Source of the DNA: Bradyrhizobium liaoningense
GTDB taxonomy: Bacteria > Pseudomonadota > Alphaproteobacteria > Rhizobiales > Xanthobacteraceae
DNA: 64,000 bases
Direction: 5' to 3'
Assembly (NCBI RefSeq): GCF_018130955.1
Contig: NZ_JAFCJM010000035.1
Location: 18,706 to 82,705 of the forward strand
The stretch's first letter is position 1. Every line of letters starts with the position of its first letter. The notes beneath the pieces are model-generated. The model was not told the origin of the DNA and made no database searches. It saw nothing but the letters and a program-made list of their open reading frames with translations. Position numbers and translations under genes: made by a program. Below, in pieces: positions 27,101 to 35,596 of the stretch.

Positions 27101-28045
27101 GAAGCTATAACCCAACTCCGCCGTTGGCTGGCTGGTGCCCTTGCCGTCATCGGCGAGAAGGGTCGTCAGATTGTGAATCGCGGTCGCGGCAAGTTTCGGC
27201 GTGCCGTCGGAGTGGAACAGCCCGAACTTGGCCTCGGGATTGGTGGTGCCGGCCGAGGAATCGCGGTCGAACATCTCGTAGAGATATGTCGCGCTCACCC
27301 CCGCCTTGTAGGCATCGACCAGCGTGTTCAGGACTGACTTCGCCTGGACGGTTTCGTTGACGCCAAGATATTGTGTGTTGGCCTGCGTCGTGTAGCCGGT
27401 CTCGGTGATCACGACCGGCTTGCCCGAGGCCGCCGATTGCACCGCGCTCAGCGTTGCGGCCAGCGAGCTTTCCGGCGTGGAACCGGTGCTGACGTAAGCG
27501 TGCGCGTTGGTGTAGTCGACCGAGGCCGACATGTCGCCGAGCTGGTTGTAGCCCTGCGGATCATTGTATGCGAGCGACAGGTTGTAGACGGGGATGCTGG
27601 CGAGTGCGGCGTCGGCGTTCACCGCCTGATACAGCGCGCCCTGGAACTGGGCGGCAGCGTGCAGGCTCGAGCTGCCATTGTAGCTGAAGGGTTGGTGGTT
27701 GGCTTCGTTGAGCCCCTCGATGGCGGTGATACTGCCGGGATGGCTCGCCAGGAACCTGTCGAGGGACACGATATAGTTCTGAAGTCCGGCCGTCCCTTGC
27801 CCAGGCAGGGCCGAGGATACCAGGAAGTCGAACTTGTATCCGGCGGCAGCGAGGCCATCGACGACCGGCTGCGCGGCCGGGTTGGTCGCCATCGAATCGC
27901 GCAGATGCGTGACGCCGAGATACTTCAGATCGTCGACCATCAGCGCGAGATTGTTGTAGTCGGTCCATCCAAAACCGGCGTGCGTGTTGACGCCGATCGA
28001 ATTGACGAAGCTGCTTGCGGAGAGGACGGTCTGATCTGTCGACAT
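24134..28045 (-). CDS. Giant exported protein: GH-A-like hydrolase, 166-residue repeats, RTX-like C-terminus
   Basis: The product has 1303 residues. Residues ~10-300 form a TIM-barrel glycoside hydrolase-like domain with NEAN (Glu114, putative acid/base), HAY (His182) and ITETGY (Glu215, putative nucleophile), the clan GH-A pattern. Residues ~300-420 look like a beta-sandwich. Residues ~540-1160 are an array of 166-residue repeats made of two ~83-residue halves with NITGQSYTT, HADGTLDY, YHADGSKD and YDATGFLTTLVRRHADGS, vaguely like YD/RHS repeats. The C-terminus has GGNGNDLF, a short RTX-type motif, and ends SHDFLFV. No signal peptide is seen, so type I secretion is inferred. It probably acts on or in the EPS matrix. 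It sits inside the EPS gene block on the same strand. Confidence 0.85.
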   Translation of the reverse strand: MSTDQTVLSASSFVNSIGVNTHAGFGWTDYNNLALMVDDLKYLGVTHLRDSMATNPAAQPVVDGLAAAGYKFDFLVSSALPGQGTAGLQNYIVSLDRFLASHPGSITAIEGLNEANHQPFSYNGSSSLHAAAQFQGALYQAVNADAALASIPVYNLSLAYNDPQGYNQLGDMSASVDYTNAHAYVSTGSTPESSLAATLSAVQSAASGKPVVITETGYTTQANTQYLGVNETVQAKSVLNTLVDAYKAGVSATYLYEMFDRDSSAGTTNPEAKFGLFHSDGTPKLAATAIHNLTTLLADDGKGTSQPTAELGYSFSNMPDSGNSMVLGKSNGTYDLLVWAEPKLWNDSTDTEISNPTQNVTVNLGGVHHSVKVYDTLSGTTPIATYTDVSTITVPVSDHPLVIEIDAPATTTPPPSTPSTVSGTAAEIVPQLSDLSASGTLQSITLTDSHVLPVASKATLDYIISHYGSALSKIQGGYSFSVTNSAPAWTSTLTYNASGKLLSTSNTGLDGSGRPVSTTIVYADGSKDAIGYAAGVKTSFIHLATDGTRTTDRYDTSGTLLSEVVQKPTGYYSTTVYTNGVKTAAYVLNADHTQDNYTYNITGRSYTTQVQHLDTTGKVTSVVRTHADGSLDSTQVYNSDGSSTITTYSATGVKLVQTDYHADHSKDVWTYNITGQNYTTEHDIFDATGFLTTLVRRHADGSLAFKLVQSADGTKTTDWYDSSGNLTSEVIQKADGYNSTTLYSNGVKTKAYVKYADGSQDNYSYGVTGQSYVTLIQHVDPSGKVTAVTRKHADGTLDYTQVINSDGSSVVNNYDAAGNKIKETDYHADGSKDLWLYNITGQNYTTEHDIYDATGFLTTLVRRHADGSLAFKLVQTSDGSKTTDWYDATGHLTSEVVQKPDGYNSTTVYSNGVKTAAYITNADQSHDNYSYNITGQSYTTQHQHLDAAGNVTEMDRTHADGTLDYSMIVHADGSSVTSTYNASGVKMTETDKHADGSKDVFLYNIVGQNYTMEHDSYDSTGFLTNIARTHADGSLAFTLAQTSDGTKTTDWYDATGHLTSEAVQKADGYHSTTVYSNGVKTAAYITNADGTSDNWSYNITGQSYTTQHQHLNASGQIVEVTRTHADGTLDYTQVVNDDGSKLTDIYDSSGSKTQEIANNVDGSKDVFLFNFNGQAGTTQHENYNAANALQFFDDTKADGTHNVTAVAAGVTIEGGNGNDLFSTAPNSTTVAYDHGHDQIANFQAGDATNHDTIQILKALVADYSHLQIAQSGADAVVTISANDTITLKNVTAANLTSHDFLFV
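24560..26420 (-). repeat. 498-bp (166-residue) tandem repeats
   Basis: The landmark GTAGCT within the segment encoding TGQSYTT (plus-strand reading) recurs at 24734, 25232, 25730 and 26228, exactly 498 bases apart. Each unit splits into two related halves of about 83 residues. Array edges are approximate. Confidence 0.9.
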
Positions 28046-28519
28046 TGCACACTCAAGTGTTTGAGGCGAGCGAAACCGCTCGCAGGGTTAGCGAACAACT
28101 CTCTACTTCGAGTGTGAATTTCAGATAAAACTTGAGTCAGACGAATGCGTGCGATTCAAAGTTCCATCGCAGGAACGGAGCAGCTCGCTTGTCTGCAAAG
28201 AAGACAAATGATGTCGGCGCAGCGTGGCACGAGAAAGGCGCTTTCGAGATTTCCACGACATCGCACTGCTGAATCTTCGCGCATGCTGCTCATCTTTGAT
28301 TCAAGCGTTAGGTCCTCGTCGATACGAGATGCGATTGCGAACATGTGCTGCATGGATATGCGCCACGTGCGATCGATGACCGCGGGCGCTCGTCCGGGAA
28401 TTTACGGATGTGCGAGCGAAGCAGCATGTGCACTCGATTCGCTGATGTCCGGAATGATGGCGAGGACGCTATCGCTGTGGAACTGTGCGCGCAGCGGCCG
28501 CTGCCAACGTCCTTTGCGA
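28046..28519. promoter_or_regulatory. Leader of the hydrolase-repeat gene with hairpin; no gene seen
   Basis: A perfect hairpin GCGAGCG (28066-28072) / CGCTCGC (28077-28083) with a 4-base loop lies about 20 bases upstream of the ATG at 28045. ACACTCAAGTGT next to it is near-palindromic. Together they could affect translation start. The rest of the gap to the flippase stop at 28520 holds no credible gene. Confidence 0.4.
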
Positions 28520-29971
28520 CTATCGCTCGATCGCCTCAAGGATGTCGCCGGGCTTGCCCGCCCCCGTCGGCGACCGGCGCGCGCGTCCCATCATCAGGAA
28601 GTCTCCATGCCAGGCGATAAGTCCGGTCAGGATGACCGCCAGCACGACCTTGCCTGCGAGCCAGGCCGATGATGGCTGCGTCGGCAAGGCCGCGAGCGAC
28701 CCGATCAGCGCCGCGGCCACAACAGCTTCGTTCACCAGCGACCAGCGTAACACCGCGCCGAATCGGATGGTCGGACCAAGCGCGAGCAGGGCGGCGATGG
28801 CCGTTGTCGCCGAGGCCGCGGCCAGCGCGCCGCCGCGCGGCGACAGGCCGGCGGCAACCGCGATCGCGGACGATAGCGCAACGATGGCGAGCTGGCCCGC
28901 GGCCACGATGACTAGCCGGGTGGCAAGTTTCTCGAGGTGCGGGACGACCGCAACGGTGGCCTGGAGATGCGTGTGCAGGAAATAGAACAATGCCGCCATT
29001 GGCGCCGCCGCCAGGAAGCCGTCGAGGCTTTCTTGTGGCACCAGGATGCGTGCCGCATCCGGAATGAAGCCGATCAGGCCGCCGAGCAGCACGACGGTGG
29101 TGCAGATCATGAACTCGAACATCCGCCCCGTCGAGCGCGTCGCCTTCGCGCGGCTGCCGTGCTCGAAGTCGTTGACCACGTCGGGATAGCTGACGGTGTG
29201 GATCGCAGCGTTGAGCACCCAGAACGGACGTTGCAGCAGATCGAGCGCAAGCGAGAAACCAGCGCTGGTGCCGCTGGCGCCGAGGCGGCCGACCACGATG
29301 AAACGGAGCAGAACCGGAACCGACAGGTGAATGACGGAGGCAGCCGCCGCCAGCATGCCGTAGCGACAGAACTCGGCCCAGTCGGCCAGCATGATCCGCA
29401 ACGGCACGGGACGCAGCGGCATGCGGCAGGCGATCAGCGCTGCAACAAGCCCGGTCACATGGCCGGAGGCAACGCCGAGCAATGCGGCCTCCGCCGTCCC
29501 TGTGCTGCCCGCACCGATTGTTGCGCCTGCCAGGAGCGCGGTCGCCCGCAGCGCGAGAAGCCAGGATGCCATGCCCAGCCGGTCGGACAGGCGCACGGTC
29601 AGCAAATACAGATCCGTCATGCCCTGGAGCACGGCGACCGTCAGGCCGAGCGCGATGACGCCGGCCGGGAGCTTGCTTAGGAGGGATGCGCTTGCTCCGA
29701 TCGCGACGAGCGCGACCGCGCTCAGGCTCGCGGCGGCGAACAGCGACCATCTCAATCGCGCCGCATCGCTTGGCCTGGCTGCGGCGAGGAAACGGAGGCC
29801 AGCCAGCTGAAGCCATTCGAACATCAGCACGCAGAGCAACTGGCTCGAGGCCAGCGCCAGCGAAAGGTTGGTGTAGTCGGCCGCGGCCAGCAGATGGCTG
29901 GTGGCGAAGATGAGGACGATGGCGGCGGCGCTCTGATAGAAGTATCCTGCGATCGCAAACAGGCGGATCAT
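28520..29971 (-). CDS. Second polysaccharide flippase-like membrane protein
   Basis: The 483-residue product starts MIRLFAIAGYFYQSAAAIVL and has about 12-14 membrane helices, with AAADYTNLSLALASSQLLCV early and LQRPFWVLNAAIHTVSYPDV in the middle, typical of the Wzx/MATE-like polysaccharide transporters. Its ATG overlaps the stop codon of the upstream GT4 gene (ATGA), showing a tight operon. The frame extends upstream, but the coupled start and hydrophobic N-terminus decide this one. It may serve a second polysaccharide or act with the flippase at 21257. Confidence 0.82.
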   Translation of the reverse strand: MIRLFAIAGYFYQSAAAIVLIFATSHLLAAADYTNLSLALASSQLLCVLMFEWLQLAGLRFLAAARPSDAARLRWSLFAAASLSAVALVAIGASASLLSKLPAGVIALGLTVAVLQGMTDLYLLTVRLSDRLGMASWLLALRATALLAGATIGAGSTGTAEAALLGVASGHVTGLVAALIACRMPLRPVPLRIMLADWAEFCRYGMLAAAASVIHLSVPVLLRFIVVGRLGASGTSAGFSLALDLLQRPFWVLNAAIHTVSYPDVVNDFEHGSRAKATRSTGRMFEFMICTTVVLLGGLIGFIPDAARILVPQESLDGFLAAAPMAALFYFLHTHLQATVAVVPHLEKLATRLVIVAAGQLAIVALSSAIAVAAGLSPRGGALAAASATTAIAALLALGPTIRFGAVLRWSLVNEAVVAAALIGSLAALPTQPSSAWLAGKVVLAVILTGLIAWHGDFLMMGRARRSPTGAGKPGDILEAIER

Positions 29972-31242
29972 CTTGAAATGAAGCCGCTCTTGCCCGTGAT
30001 GGCCGGTCCCTTCGGTCCCACCGCGGCCGTGCGCAGCTGCGTCATGCGTCGCTCGCGCAATTGCTCGTACAGACCCCGGTAGGCGGACACGACGTCCGAA
30101 AACACCCACTTCCTGGTGTCGCGGACGAGCCGCTCGCTGATCTCCTGGATCTTGTGCGGATCGGACGCGACGCTGAGCATGCTCTTGGCGAGCGAATCCG
30201 GATCGGCCTCCGTCAGCCAGCCGGTCACGCCATCCTCGATTGCCTCCGGCATGCCGCCGAACCGCGTGCCGAGCAGCGGCCGGCCGGCGGCCTTTGCGTC
30301 CGCGACGACGAGCGGGCCGGGGTCGTGCCAGATCGACGGCGCGATCACCACGTCGACTGCCTTGTAGAAGTCGTCGGGGGAGACGAATCCCATGAACTCA
30401 ACACGCGCATCGGGCGCGAGCTGCTTGAGGCGCTGCTGCTCCTGCGGGCTGACGCGGCCGGCGATCAGCGTCTTGAAGCGCTCGCGCGGCAGGACCGCCA
30501 GCGCCTTCATCAGATTGTCGATGCCTTTTTCCTCGGTCAGCCGGCCGATGAACCCGAATGTCACCTCGCTCGTGCAAAGCGGACGGAGAAAGGGCGCGCT
30601 CGGCGGCGCGGTCGAGGCATTGTGAATGACGGTACGGATCGGCGTGTCCGCGAACAGGCCGAGGTCGGTGTGGATCGACAGCACCCGTTCACTGACGCCG
30701 ACGACGGCGCTGAGCCAATGTGTCGCGCGTCTGCGGTGATAAGTCAGAAGCGAGCAGCTCGCGCAGGTCGTTGCGCAGGACTGCCCGTTGGTGAAGCGCG
30801 AGCATCGCGGGCATGTGAGATAGTAATCGTGGATCGTATGGAGGACGGGAACGCCGAGTTGTGCGGCGACGCGCCAGATCGCCGTGGTCAGCCCGGACAG
30901 GTTGTTGGAATGCAACACGTCCGGCTTGAAGGCGCGGATCCGCTCCGCGATCATCGGCGCCCAGATCTGCCAGTCTTCGATCGCGTGCCACATGCTCCGC
31001 AGCGCGACGTTCTTCTGCTCGACGAACGGCAAGTAGATGTTCTGCACCGGCGCCGAATAGACGTCGATGCCGTCGCATCGCTCGCGCGGTTGATCGGGGA
31101 AGCACGCCGCCCGGATCACCTCCACCTCGTCGCCGCGCTCGGTCAGGCTTTCGGCGAACCGGCGTGCAAAGATCTCCGCTCCGCCGACGACCTTGGGCGA
31201 GGCGGGTGTCGGATAGAGCGAGGAGGTCAGCAGGATCTTCAT
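29968..31242 (-). CDS. GT4 family glycosyltransferase with cysteine cluster
   Basis: The 424-residue GT-B fold enzyme has the N-terminal MKILLTSSLYPTPASPKVVG and GGAEIFARRFAESL, then RAFKPDVLHSNNLSG. A cysteine-rich insert follows HDYYLTC (CPRC, then C-x3-C-x2-C), as seen in a subgroup of GT4 enzymes. The C-terminal half has FGFIGRLTEEKGIDNLMKAL and SIWHDPGPLVVADAKAAGRP, the variant E-x7-E site with Asp in the first position. The last 25 residues are basic and extend beyond the family core. Coupled to the downstream flippase by a four-base overlap. Confidence 0.9.
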   Translation of the reverse strand: MKILLTSSLYPTPASPKVVGGAEIFARRFAESLTERGDEVEVIRAACFPDQPRERCDGIDVYSAPVQNIYLPFVEQKNVALRSMWHAIEDWQIWAPMIAERIRAFKPDVLHSNNLSGLTTAIWRVAAQLGVPVLHTIHDYYLTCPRCSRFTNGQSCATTCASCSLLTYHRRRATHWLSAVVGVSERVLSIHTDLGLFADTPIRTVIHNASTAPPSAPFLRPLCTSEVTFGFIGRLTEEKGIDNLMKALAVLPRERFKTLIAGRVSPQEQQRLKQLAPDARVEFMGFVSPDDFYKAVDVVIAPSIWHDPGPLVVADAKAAGRPLLGTRFGGMPEAIEDGVTGWLTEADPDSLAKSMLSVASDPHKIQEISERLVRDTRKWVFSDVVSAYRGLYEQLRERRMTQLRTAAVGPKGPAITGKSGFISR

Positions 31243-31328
31243 CTGATTGGGCTCTTTGGCTGGATTGCTGTCGCATCCAATTCGCGCAACCGGCGCCTGG
31301 CATCGATGTCAATTTGCACCATGTGGGT

Positions 31329-32663
31329 CTACCTCGCCTGTCTGACGTCGAGTTCTGGAACGGCGCTTCTGGGGGCGCTGATGAGCAGCGGCGTGCTCGA
31401 CACCGGCATCCAGACGTCAGATGCGGATCGCGCCGACGCATCACAGGGATTTGCGAATGTCGCGTTCGGCGCCTCGTTGCGCAGCCGGACCTCATAGCGG
31501 GCGTTCTGATCCTCGGACCAGATCGCGGCTTTTCCGCCCTCGGGGGACGAGGCCCTGATCGCGACGAGGCCGCCCGAGAGGCTCTTGCGTTCCGCGCTCA
31601 GGCTGGAGCGAACGAACGCCCAGGCGTCGCGAACCGCGCAGGCCACGGGTTTCGGTGAATTGTCGAAGCGGAACAGGCCGAAATTGTCCTCCAGCTCCGC
31701 CGGATTCTTGCCGCTGTCCTTGAGCTCATAGAGCGACATCCCTTTGAGCCAGCGCGCGGCGGTCGAGGCCCACAGGATCAGCTGCGCCGTGTTGTCCGCC
31801 TGCATCTGCTCGCTGACGCCGCATTTGTTCGTTGCCGTCGTCCAACCCGTCTCGGTCACATAGACCGGAAAGTCCGGATTGCCGCTGGCTTGGGCCACGA
31901 GCCGGTGAAACGCCGTCAGCCTGTCGATGATCTCCGTCGAGGTGCGCTTGGCCGGCGCCATGCAGAAATTGTACAGATGAACCGAGATGCCGTCGGCATA
32001 TTGCAGGATGCCCGTCTGCAACATGCGCTCGGTCCATGTCCAACCGGGATCGTCGCCAATGGCGCCGACGACGAAGGGCGTATTCGGCGCGGCGCGCTTC
32101 AACACTGGCTGCGTCACTCTGGCGAGCGCCGCGTAGTTCTCGACGGAGAACGCGGGGTCCTTCTTTGCTGCCATGTTCCACTCGTTCCAGAGCTCGAGAA
32201 CGGGGTGCTGTGGCGCCACGCTTTGCGCGGCCGCAGCCGCGTAGTCGGCAAATCGCTGCCGCGCCTCATCGGTCGTGGGCGGCATGGAGTTCGGAACGAG
32301 GTGATGACCGAAGGCGAGGATGAGGAGCGGGCGCGCGACGCCGGACTTGACCTGCTCTTCCAGCCTCCCCAGCTTCGCCGTGAAGCCCATGCGGCGGCCC
32401 GGCGATTCGAAATCGGACCAGGGGAAATCGTCGCGAAATGCGTTCAAGCCCAGCTGCTTGATCTGGTGAATGTTCGCCGCGGGCACGTAGCCGCGCGAGC
32501 TGACTGGCCCGCCAAGCCCCTGATGGGTGCCGACGCCCAGCATGAACCGTTTCTCGAGCGGTTGCGCCTGCTGGGCATACGCCGGCGCCGACGGCAAGCC
32601 GGCTGCGACAAGCCCCGCAACGAGGAGGAAGATGTCGCTGCGCAAGGTGCTGCGGCCTGCCAT
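31329..32663 (-). CDS. Exported clan GH-A-like glycoside hydrolase (PslG-like role)
   Basis: The 444-residue product has a clear signal peptide (DIFLLVAGLVAAGLPSAPAYA, cleavage near residue 30). A TIM-barrel hydrolase domain follows, with LELWNEWNM (Glu161, putative acid/base) and VYVTETGWTT (Glu271, putative nucleophile), plus VHLYNF. A C-terminal beta-rich region covers about 365-444. Family GH5/GH39-type enzymes encoded inside EPS loci trim or release the polymer in the periplasm. It lies between two GT4 genes on the same strand. A GTG 12 bases upstream, closer to an AGAGGA, is an alternative start. Confidence 0.85.
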   Translation of the reverse strand: MAGRSTLRSDIFLLVAGLVAAGLPSAPAYAQQAQPLEKRFMLGVGTHQGLGGPVSSRGYVPAANIHQIKQLGLNAFRDDFPWSDFESPGRRMGFTAKLGRLEEQVKSGVARPLLILAFGHHLVPNSMPPTTDEARQRFADYAAAAAQSVAPQHPVLELWNEWNMAAKKDPAFSVENYAALARVTQPVLKRAAPNTPFVVGAIGDDPGWTWTERMLQTGILQYADGISVHLYNFCMAPAKRTSTEIIDRLTAFHRLVAQASGNPDFPVYVTETGWTTATNKCGVSEQMQADNTAQLILWASTAARWLKGMSLYELKDSGKNPAELEDNFGLFRFDNSPKPVACAVRDAWAFVRSSLSAERKSLSGGLVAIRASSPEGGKAAIWSEDQNARYEVRLRNEAPNATFANPCDASARSASDVWMPVSSTPLLISAPRSAVPELDVRQAR

Positions 32664-32718
32664 GGTTTCGGTCACAATTCCTCTTGCTCGCGCCTCGGGC
32701 ACGTCCGTGCTCGTGCGA

Positions 32719-33885
32719 TCAGAATGTCTTCGAAAGATCCGACTGCAATTGCACCTGCTCTTTCGGACGTGGCTGACCGGTGCTCAGCACCTCCATGTAG
32801 ACCTGCTGAAGCTGGCGGTGCGTCTTCTGGACGTCATAGAACTGCTTGAAGCGATCGTAGCCCCGCTGTCCCAGCACTTTCAGGTCGAGGTCGAGCACGC
32901 GCAGGAAGCCGAGCACGAGCTGCTGCGCGGACACCGGCGAGCACAGCACTCCGGTGACGCCATCGACGACGATTTCCGGCAGGGCGCCGATGCGGAACGC
33001 GAGGATGGGCTTGGCCGCTCGCATGGCTTCCAGGGCGACGAGACCGAACGCCTCCCATCGCGACGGGATGACGACCACGTCGGCCGCCTCCAGATGGGAT
33101 TCGATCTGCTCGCGGTCCAGCCAGCCGAGCAGCGTCACGTTGGACGGATGGGCGACCCCCTCGGACTTGTTGACCACGGACGCGCCGACGATGCGGACGT
33201 CCATGGCGTCTTCGAGCGATCGCGCCGCCTCGATCAGGAGGTCGAAGCCCTTCTGCCGGTCGAGACGACCGACGAACAGCACCTTCAGCTTCTTCGAAGG
33301 CCAGCTTGTCGAGATCGCCTGAGGCAACGGGCGGTTCTTGGAGATGCCGTTGTGGACGAGCGTCAGGCGGTTCGGCGAAAGTCCCGCGCGAACTGCTTCG
33401 TTGAACTCGTCACCGGAGATGCAGATGATACGATCGGTGGTTCGCGCAAGGATGTTCTCCGCAGCCTTCGTCACGCGATGGCTGAGGCGGCCGGTTTCGC
33501 GGGAAAAGGCCCAGCCATGCGGACAATAGATGACGCGCGGTCCGCCCGATCGCGCCGCGAGCGCAGGACGAAGAACGAGTCCGGCAAGGGACGAATGCAG
33601 ATGGACGACGTCCGGTTTGAAGGCATCGATGGCTTGCAAGCTGGAACGCAACATCTGGAACAAGCCGGAAATGCTGCGGCCAGGGCGCTCGAACAGCGTG
33701 ATCTGGGTGTCGTCGATCCCGACGAGGTCGCGGCGATGATCGGATGGCACCACATAGTGAACGTTGCCCTGCCCGAAGCTCGCTTCCTGCTGCGCGTGCA
33801 GCTCGTTCAGGTAGCTCGCGATTCCGCCCCGGATCGTTTCCGCGACATGCAGCACCTTGATCGTCTGTCGTGAAGAATCTGACAT
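32719..33885 (-). CDS. GT4 family glycosyltransferase
   Basis: The 388-residue GT-B enzyme has VLHVAETIRGGIASYLNEL (glycine-rich loop) and FKPDVVHLHSSLAGLVLRPA in the N-terminal domain. LKVLFVGRLDRQKGFDLLIE and IPSRWEAFGLVALEAMRAAK, with the intact E-x7-E motif, lie in the C-terminal domain. It is cytoplasmic and expected to add a sugar to the lipid-linked EPS unit. It sits 55 bases upstream of the exported hydrolase gene, in the same transcription direction, probably one operon with 31329, 29968 and 28520. Confidence 0.9.
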   Translation of the reverse strand: MSDSSRQTIKVLHVAETIRGGIASYLNELHAQQEASFGQGNVHYVVPSDHRRDLVGIDDTQITLFERPGRSISGLFQMLRSSLQAIDAFKPDVVHLHSSLAGLVLRPALAARSGGPRVIYCPHGWAFSRETGRLSHRVTKAAENILARTTDRIICISGDEFNEAVRAGLSPNRLTLVHNGISKNRPLPQAISTSWPSKKLKVLFVGRLDRQKGFDLLIEAARSLEDAMDVRIVGASVVNKSEGVAHPSNVTLLGWLDREQIESHLEAADVVVIPSRWEAFGLVALEAMRAAKPILAFRIGALPEIVVDGVTGVLCSPVSAQQLVLGFLRVLDLDLKVLGQRGYDRFKQFYDVQKTHRQLQQVYMEVLSTGQPRPKEQVQLQSDLSKTF

Positions 33886-34102
33886 CGCGCGGTCCCGTCG
33901 TTCGTCTTGAGCGTCGGGTCACGATCATTCCAATACGTAGCGATATTTGGGCGGCGGTGTGGTGTTGTTGCGCCATCGCCTTTGCACTCGTTACGAGCGA
34001 GAAAAATTATCAGTGCGATGGAACAAAGATCGTGACGGGTGCGTTGCCGTCGCTTGCCCGAGGAGCGAGTTCCGACGTTCGATCAAGCGAAGATCGCGCT
34101 GT

Positions 34103-35290
34103 TCAGTTTGGATTTGGCTGCGCAAGGAATTGAAGCAATGCATGCGCAGACTTTTGCCAGGAGAACATCGCGATCCGATTTTGCTGTTTGGCGCGCTCGT
34201 CATCCGAAAGCGGACCGGCTGCGAGTCTTTCGAGCATGCGCCGGCGCAATGCATCGGCGTCGGTGGCGTCGAAATAGGCAGCAGCCTCGCCACAGGTTTC
34301 CTTGACTGCGGCGGCCGTGGACGCGATGACCGGACAACCGAACAACATCGCTTCGAGCGGGGGAACGCCGAATCCTTCATAGAGAGAGGGGAACACGAAC
34401 GCCAGCGCGCGTGCGTAGAGGGCGGCGATCTCGCCATCGCTGAGGCGGCCGGCCAGGATCACGCCTGCGTTGCCGGCATCCAATCCGGTCTGGAAGACTT
34501 TATTGTTGTAGTCGCCGACCACCACCAGCGGAACATCCGGGCGTTCCAGCAACTGAGCCGCTTTGATCGCGACCGATATGTTCTTGTTTTTCTTTACCGA
34601 GCCGACGGAGAGAAAGAACCGGCCAGGTTTGAGTCCAAGCCGATCGAGCACGCCGAAATCGGGCGAGGTTGCAGCGAAATGCTCGGCGCTGTTTGGAAAT
34701 ACGGGGATCGCGGAAGCGGACAAGTCGAGCACTTCGGAAAGCTCCCGGCGCGAAAAGTCCGAGACTGTGGCAATCGTCGCCCGACGCGCAAGCAGGCGGC
34801 CGAGAGAGTGGTGCGCGGCGGCGTAGCGCCAGCTGAAGAAGTCTGGGCGGCGGAACACCTGCGCGTCATGGATGACGACGATTTGATCGGAATGCAGCAC
34901 CGGGCCTGAATTGGCGAGGCTGATCAGGCGTCCGCTGGCGGCGGCGCGCGCAAGGTCGATCTGGTCCCACGCGTGGCCGTTCAATCGGCCGATCTTGCGA
35001 ACCTCGATGCACTCGAGCGCGATCGGTTCGCTTGCATTTGGCGGCGCAAGCAGATGCCACGTCGCGGCGCTCAGCGGGGCAGGGAGCTGGCCTTTCGCGA
35101 GCAGAGCGTCGATGGCGCGGACGATTTCGGCGGCATAGCGTTCAACACCCGTGATCTTGTGCGAGAGAAAGCGGCCGTTGATGAAGAACTTGGTCTCGCC
35201 ATTTCGGTCGGTAGCTCGGTGAGGACTGGGTGCCATGATATCGAGATTCTGTGGATCGGATCGGCGCATGAAATCCCAAAGAACAGTCAT
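34103..35290 (-). CDS. GT4 family glycosyltransferase
   Basis: The product has up to 395 residues. Homology begins near KFFINGRFLSHKITGVERYA, with the GVERYA loop of the mannosyltransferase-like GT4 subgroup. RFFLSVGSVKKNKNISVAIK and FPSLYEGFGVPPLEAMLFG, with E-x7-E, mark the donor site. The C-terminus ends HALLQFLAQPNPN. The true start is uncertain: ATGs at 35290, 35269 and 35236 are all in frame and none has a strong ribosome binding site. It is the first gene of the long minus-strand EPS block. Confidence 0.9.
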   Translation of the reverse strand: MTVLWDFMRRSDPQNLDIMAPSPHRATDRNGETKFFINGRFLSHKITGVERYAAEIVRAIDALLAKGQLPAPLSAATWHLLAPPNASEPIALECIEVRKIGRLNGHAWDQIDLARAAASGRLISLANSGPVLHSDQIVVIHDAQVFRRPDFFSWRYAAAHHSLGRLLARRATIATVSDFSRRELSEVLDLSASAIPVFPNSAEHFAATSPDFGVLDRLGLKPGRFFLSVGSVKKNKNISVAIKAAQLLERPDVPLVVVGDYNNKVFQTGLDAGNAGVILAGRLSDGEIAALYARALAFVFPSLYEGFGVPPLEAMLFGCPVIASTAAAVKETCGEAAAYFDATDADALRRRMLERLAAGPLSDDERAKQQNRIAMFSWQKSAHALLQFLAQPNPN

Positions 35291-35491
35291 TCGGCACGGA
35301 AATATGACGCGCGCTCACGTCGCATCATTTCCGGAACGGAACCGAGACCTCATGATCGCGCGTGGATGTCCGCGCATACTGTTTGCGCGTAGTGCCGGCG
35401 AGATGCCCTCATCTTAGGCATGTGCGCGGATCGAGAAATGTTCTAACGAAGGTTCCCGGGAACGGTGATCGCCGACTCAACGAGGTCTTTC

Positions 35492-35596
35492 ATGCATATC
35501 GTCACAATTGACGCGCGCGATGTCGGATCGGCATGCGATGCTCGCCTTGCGGACAGCGATCAAAAGCTCGAGAGCGGGGGCGCCTTGCATGCGTGA
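35492..35596 (+). CDS. Possible 34-residue leader peptide overlapping the mutarotase-like gene
   Basis: The frame MHIVTIDARDVGSACDARL has GAGG with a 7-base gap before the ATG and ends TGA eight bases inside the downstream gene start at 35589. Such an overlap would couple translation of the two. It could also be chance, since there is no similarity support. The gap 35291-35491 holds a GTTCCCGGGAAC palindrome (about 35454-35465) and no other gene. Confidence 0.25.
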   Translation: MHIVTIDARDVGSACDARLADSDQKLESGGALHA

